Notes under the pieces: generated by a model
The model's database searches: none
Told to the model about the DNA's origin: nothing
The model's input: the letters and a program-made list of their open reading frames with translations, nothing else
Made by a program: the position numbers and the translations under genes
Assembly (NCBI GenBank): GCA_036514635.1
Contig: DATBWU010000307.1
Location: forward strand, 1-17,293
Length of the DNA stretch: 17,293 bases
Source of the DNA: DASSFZ01 sp036514635
GTDB lineage: Bacteria; Chloroflexota; Anaerolineae; Fen-1058
Direction of reading: 5' to 3'
Shown here: piece by piece, positions 14,104 through 17,293 of the stretch
Layout: each line of letters opens with the position of its first letter
Position numbering within the stretch: position 1 is the stretch's first letter

Positions 14104-14898
14104 ATGAAACCTATGGCAGAAGCCACACCCGTCGTGGAAATGCGGAACATCAAGAAGAGCTTTGCTGCTGTCCGGGCGCTGCGCGGGGTAGACCTGGTAT
14201 TGCGCCACAATGAAGTGTTGGGGTTGGTGGGCGACAACGCCGCTGGCAAATCTACCCTGATGAAGGTTCTCAGTGGGGCCTATATCCCTGATGAAGGAGA
14301 GATCTTCATCGAAGGTAAGAAGGCACATATTATCGATCCTATGGATGCGCGCCGGCTGGGCATCGAGATGGTGTATCAGGACTTTGCGCTGGCCAACAAT
14401 CTCGACGTGGCCGCCAACGTTTTCCTGGGACATGAAGCGGTGCGCGCACAACTAGGCCCAATCGGTGTGATGGACAAGCGTCACATGGAGCAAGAGACGC
14501 AACGCCTGCTCAATCGTCTCAAGATTGACATCTCCTCCGTGCGCTTGAAGGTGGAGAGTCTGTCCGGGGGCCAGCGCCAATCGGTGGCCATTGCCCGCGC
14601 GACAGCTTTCAACGCCAAGGTCATCATCATGGATGAGCCCACGGCGTCCCTGAGTGTGGCGGCCATTGGCAAGGTACTCGATTTGGTGCGGGAGCTCAAG
14701 GCGCAGGGCTGTTCGATCATCGTCATCAGTCACCGCTTGGAAGATATCTACGCGGTGAGCGACCGAATGATGGTGCTGCGCCACGGGCGCAAGGTCTGCG
14801 ACTGTCCCGTCGCCGGTGACATTCACGAGTTCCACGAGCGGGTGGTGGCCTACATCATTGGCGCCCGTGATGACTTTGCCGAGCGAGCAGTTGACTGA
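14104..14898 (+). CDS. Single-domain sugar ABC transporter ATPase (FrcA-like)
   Basis: A 264-residue ATPase; AGGAG (14093-14097) is 6 bases before the ATG. Walker A GDNAAGKST (43-51), Q-loop Gln92, signature LSGGQRQ (153-159), Walker B IIMDEP (174-179) and H-loop His210 are intact. The length and one domain fit the FrcA type of carbohydrate-uptake (CUT2) ATPases, not the duplicated GguA/RbsA/XylG type. It lies exactly where GguA would be expected, 22 bases before the GguB-like permease, so it probably now powers that permease as a homodimer. Its binding site lies just right of the MITE target. The pairing of an FrcA-type ATPase with a GguB-type permease is unusual. Confidence 0.92.
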   Translation: MKPMAEATPVVEMRNIKKSFAAVRALRGVDLVLRHNEVLGLVGDNAAGKSTLMKVLSGAYIPDEGEIFIEGKKAHIIDPMDARRLGIEMVYQDFALANNLDVAANVFLGHEAVRAQLGPIGVMDKRHMEQETQRLLNRLKIDISSVRLKVESLSGGQRQSVAIARATAFNAKVIIMDEPTASLSVAAIGKVLDLVRELKAQGCSIIVISHRLEDIYAVSDRMMVLRHGRKVCDCPVAGDIHEFHERVVAYIIGARDDFAERAVD

Positions 14899-14920
14899 TG
14901 CGCGCGAAAGGAGAGTCAAG

Positions 14921-16111
14921 GTGTCGTTAATCAAGAATGCACAGAAAGTGCTCCAGCAGAATATCCGTGAATACGGCATGTATATCGCATTTTTCGTTAT
15001 CATTGCGATCTTTACCATCACGACGAACGGCCTCTTTATTTCGTCGAGAAACATTGTCAATCTGCTGAATGCGACGAGCTATATAGCGGTATTGGCGGTC
15101 GGTATGACGCTGGTCATTGTCATCCGGCATATCGATCTGTCGGTCGGTTTTCTCGCCGGCTTCCTCGGCGCGATCGCGGCAATCGCTCTGAAATACTGGG
15201 GGCTGCCTGTCTATGCGGCCATACCGCTTGTCCTGGCGCTTGGAGTTGTGGCGGGGCTTGTCACCGCTTTCCTGGTGGCACAGATGAAAATCCCAGCCTT
15301 TGTGGCAACGCTTGCCGGATGGTTGGGTTACAGGGGGGCATTGCAACTTGCAACTATGGGTACGGGCACGATAATAATCTCGGACGAGGTTTTCAACGCC
15401 ATAGGCAACGGTTTTATCCCCGACATTTTTCCTCCCGACACAGGACTCTTGCCGGGGGTCCATAAATTAACGCTGATCCTCGGGTTACTGGCCATCATTC
15501 TGTTCGTCATAGGCGAAATCAATGGCCGCAGAAAGACGCAAGCCTACAACTTTGAAGTACTGCCGATGGATATGTTCATCCTTAAACTGGTATTCGTGTC
15601 GGCTTTAGTCGGCGGTATCACCTGGGTGCTCGCAGGATACCAAGGTCTCTCTTGGGCTACAGTTGTCTTGTTGATTGTGGTTTCCATCTATTATTTCATG
15701 ACGTCAGAGACGGTGCTCGGCCGACATATTTACGCTGTCGGAGGAAATCCGGAGGCGGCTGAGCTGAGCGGCATCAGTGTTAAGAGAATAACCTATGTGG
15801 TTTTCGGTTCGATGGGCATGCTTTCCGCTTTGTCGGGTATCTTGTATGCGTCATGGTTGCGGTCCGCCACAACGATCGCAGGGAACCTGTTTGAATTGGA
15901 TGCCATCGCGGCGGCTTTTGTCGGCGGTGTATCGGCGGCCGGCGGCGTCGGCAAGGTTGTAGGGGCGATCATCGGTGCGTTGGTTATGGCGTCCCTGACG
16001 AACGGCATGAACCTTATGGGCATCGACATATCCCTCCAGTACATCGTCAGAGCCGCTGTGCTTGCGGCTGCTGTTATCTTTGATGTGACAACCCGCAGTA
16101 GAGGCAGATAA
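14921..16111 (+). CDS. gguB: GguB-like (MmsB) multiple-monosaccharide ABC transporter permease
   Basis: A 396-residue polytopic membrane protein. I chose GTG at 14921 because AAGGAG (14908-14913) is 7 bases upstream; a longer frame from 14816 overlaps the ATPase gene and is unlikely. About ten hydrophobic segments are visible, starting at YIAFFVIIAIFTI. Typical CUT2 permease motifs are AVGMTLVIVIRHIDLSVG, AGLVTAFLVAQMKIPAFVATL, GRHIYAVGGNPEAAELSGI (the ATPase-contact loop) and FVGGVSAAGGVGKVVGAIIG. It forms the membrane channel for sugars delivered by the ChvE-like protein. Codon and base use are visibly more A/T-rich at third positions (for example around 14940-15060) than in the GC-rich genes upstream, suggesting a separate origin. 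Confidence 0.93.
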   Translation: MSLIKNAQKVLQQNIREYGMYIAFFVIIAIFTITTNGLFISSRNIVNLLNATSYIAVLAVGMTLVIVIRHIDLSVGFLAGFLGAIAAIALKYWGLPVYAAIPLVLALGVVAGLVTAFLVAQMKIPAFVATLAGWLGYRGALQLATMGTGTIIISDEVFNAIGNGFIPDIFPPDTGLLPGVHKLTLILGLLAIILFVIGEINGRRKTQAYNFEVLPMDMFILKLVFVSALVGGITWVLAGYQGLSWATVVLLIVVSIYYFMTSETVLGRHIYAVGGNPEAAELSGISVKRITYVVFGSMGMLSALSGILYASWLRSATTIAGNLFELDAIAAAFVGGVSAAGGVGKVVGAIIGALVMASLTNGMNLMGIDISLQYIVRAAVLAAAVIFDVTTRSRGR

Positions 16112-16152
16112 AGATTACCTTTTGAAAAACTATCACGCCCGCGAAGATTTGG

Positions 16153-16194
16153 GACACGGATGAACACGGATCAGAATCCGTGTTCGTCCGTGTC
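16153..16194. repeat. CACGGAT/ATCCGTG hairpin repeat, copy 2
   Basis: GACACGGATGAACACGGAT, loop CAGA, ATCCGTGTTCGTCCGTGTC: a 19-bp stem with one G-T position. It lies between the convergent permease and YtkA-like genes, so it could terminate transcription from both sides. The rest of 16112-16270 shows no gene. Confidence 0.8.
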
Positions 16195-16270
16195 TTATAC
16201 TTCGGCTGGGGCGGGAGCCGCGCGATAGTATTCCGCCGCAGAAACTGCGTTGGAACCGCGCGGCCATCGG

Positions 16271-16852
16271 CTACTTGCGACGCACCAATCCAATCACGCC
16301 GAGCAGGGCGCCGATCGCGCCGGCGACGATCCCCACCACGGCCAGCGTCTGAGCATTGCCGGCGGCTGCCGTCGCCTCTTCAACGGCGCGATTCAGCGCC
16401 AGGGCGTCGGGAAGCGCTTCGGGGAATTGTAATCCCGTCGCCTCTGCCACTTCCTCGATCTCCACGCTCACATTCACGTCGGTGTCTTCGATCGTGCCGG
16501 ATAACTTCACCGCGTAGACGCCCCGCCGGGTCGGGATGAAATCGGCGGCATACTGGCCGGCGCGGTCTTCTCCGAGTGGGCGCAGCTCCAGTTGCAGGTC
16601 TTTGTCGCCCGTGCTGACGGTGACCTCGAGCGTGCTGACGCCCTCGACCGGGTCGCCGCCGTCTTGCTTTGCGATGCTGACGAAAACGGCATTCTTCACA
16701 CCGATCAAGGGTGGCTCATCCACCCAGCCTACTTCGAGGATGTACGGGCCGACTTCGATTTCTTCGTGCGCCAGCGCCGGAAGCGCCGCCGCCAACAACA
16801 ACACGACTGCGGCAAGAATCGCCCCCAGTCGCGAGAGAGGTTGTCGTCTCAT
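16271..16852 (-). CDS. Exported, membrane-anchored YtkA-like protein
   Basis: A 193-residue protein; ATG at 16852 has GGGAG 6-7 bases upstream, better than the longer frame to 16978, which runs through a repeat. It has a signal peptide (about 1-27, ending ALPALA before His-Glu-Glu), an Ig-like beta domain (about 28-145) with ILEVGWVDEPPLIGVKNAVF and the RAGQYAADFIPTRRGVYAVKL strand pair, a helical linker and one C-terminal transmembrane helix followed by VRRK. The domain resembles YtkA/CopC-neighbour proteins of Chloroflexota linked to copper or respiratory functions; that link is from memory of the family and no metal-binding motif is obvious beyond the N-terminal His. Upstream of it lies a GAGGACGCG repeat. 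Confidence 0.8.
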   Translation of the reverse strand: MRRQPLSRLGAILAAVVLLLAAALPALAHEEIEVGPYILEVGWVDEPPLIGVKNAVFVSIAKQDGGDPVEGVSTLEVTVSTGDKDLQLELRPLGEDRAGQYAADFIPTRRGVYAVKLSGTIEDTDVNVSVEIEEVAEATGLQFPEALPDALALNRAVEEATAAAGNAQTLAVVGIVAGAIGALLGVIGLVRRK

Positions 16853-16903
16853 AGTAATCTCCCTATGGCTCGTGTGCACGCAGAACATGTCAGGTGGCTC
16901 AAC

Positions 16904-16944
16904 GCCCGCGTCCCGCGGGCAGCCAACCGCGAGGACGCGGTTGG
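16904..16944. repeat. CCCGCG...GAGGACGCG repeat, copy 3
   Basis: GCCCGCG/CGCGGGC with loop TCC (16904-16920) is followed by CCAACCGCG/CGCGGTTGG with loop AGGA (16923-16944). This is the best-preserved of the three copies. It lies 50-90 bases upstream of the YtkA-like start, in its probable leader or promoter region. Confidence 0.8.
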
Positions 16945-16949
16945 AGAGC

Positions 16950-17066
16950 GTTAGATTTGCTGACAACTTTGAGCGCACACTATGGCTCGATGAACTTGAC
17001 AGAGTTGATAGACAGATGATTGAGGATTGGACGGATTATATCTCCTGTCGTCCAACGCGACAATAA
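16950..17066 (+). other. Orphan ORF tail, possible gene remnant
   Basis: The plus frame reads RFADNFERTLWLDELDRVD then RQMIEDWTDYISCRPTRQ and TAA, a protein-like acidic/aromatic sequence with no start nearby because a repeat (16904-16944) replaces the upstream part. It may be the 3' end of a gene cut off by the repeat. I cannot name it. Confidence 0.22.
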
Positions 17067-17153
17067 TGTTAGGAGTTACGCACTTGAACCGCTAAGTCGC
17101 CAAGGGCGCGAAGAAATCTAAGGAGCCGTCAAAGAATAAGTCCGCCTGTCACC
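17067..17153. other. Intergenic stretch with decayed repeat motifs
   Basis: GTTAGGAGTTACGCAC at about 17068 looks like the end of an insertion element, and ACCGCTAAGTCGCCAAGG (about 17088-17105) resembles a decayed CCACCAAG arm. No gene is visible. Confidence 0.3.
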
Positions 17154-17293
17154 CTGAGAACTCCATATCGCCGGGTGGCGATATGCTTGAAGACAGAAAC
17201 TGGCGCGGCGTGTCCGCGCGGCGATGAATTCGCTGCGCTACTCCGCTGCGCCCGATGAATCGGGCTAGTCGGATTCATCCGACGCTGGGGTGT
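17154..17293. repeat. 140-bp long inverted repeat, right copy (runs off the edge)
   Basis: It is the reverse complement of 7124-7263, with 139 of 140 bases identical by eye. The identity continues to the last base of the window, so the repeat boundary is not seen. Confidence 0.9.

Overview
The window looks like a piece of a GC-rich (about 60-65% by eye) bacterial chromosome, most likely from an environmental Chloroflexota (Anaerolineae-like) lineage. This is inference. It rests on the many surface lipoproteins with Thr/Pro/Ala-rich linkers after the lipobox cysteine, on the mix of gene families, and on intergenic regions crowded with short palindromic repeats. I saw no rRNA, tRNA, CRISPR array or phage module.

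Layout. (1) 1-2979 (+): a tripartite MacB-type ABC exporter, namely a membrane-fusion protein (5' end outside the window), an ATPase and an FtsX-like permease; the last two overlap by 4 bp. (2) 2980-3399: a possible small membrane-protein gene caught between two hairpin repeats. (3) 3400-5644 (-): an OmpR/PhoB-type response regulator followed by its histidine kinase, separated by a GAATG-rich inverted repeat. (4) 5769-6746 (-): a Tat-type lipoprotein dienelactone hydrolase. Its stop codon is also the target-site duplication of a small mobile element. (5) 6747-7650: a gene-free, repeat-rich region. (6) 7651-11907 (+): four exported proteins: a YceI-like protein, an intradiol-dioxygenase-like lipoprotein, a Vgb-like beta-propeller lipoprotein and an alpha/beta-hydrolase lipoprotein. 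(7) 12593-16111 (+): a ChvE-GguAB type monosaccharide ABC importer in which the expected two-domain ATPase gene is reduced to a remnant of about 27 codons. A 172-bp MITE follows it, then a different single-domain sugar ATPase, then the permease. (8) 16271-16852 (-): an exported, membrane-anchored YtkA-like protein. (9) The right edge holds an inverted copy of a 140-bp sequence also present at 7124-7263.

The most distinctive content is the mobile-element archaeology. At least three families of non-autonomous elements have visible terminal inverted repeats and target duplications (TTA, TAA or ATTTTT). One intergenic region (10331-10764) is a nested stack: removing two elements that share a TAA target restores an uninterrupted older repeat. 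Repeat edges repeatedly meet gene ends (stop codons of the hydrolase and the regulator, the region after the ATPase remnant). This suggests that these elements shape transcript ends and gene structure here.

Nothing in the window is clearly a new defence or biosynthetic system. The strongest candidates for new biology are the rebuilt sugar importer with its structured leader, the nested elements, and the surface-anchored ring-cleavage-like enzyme.
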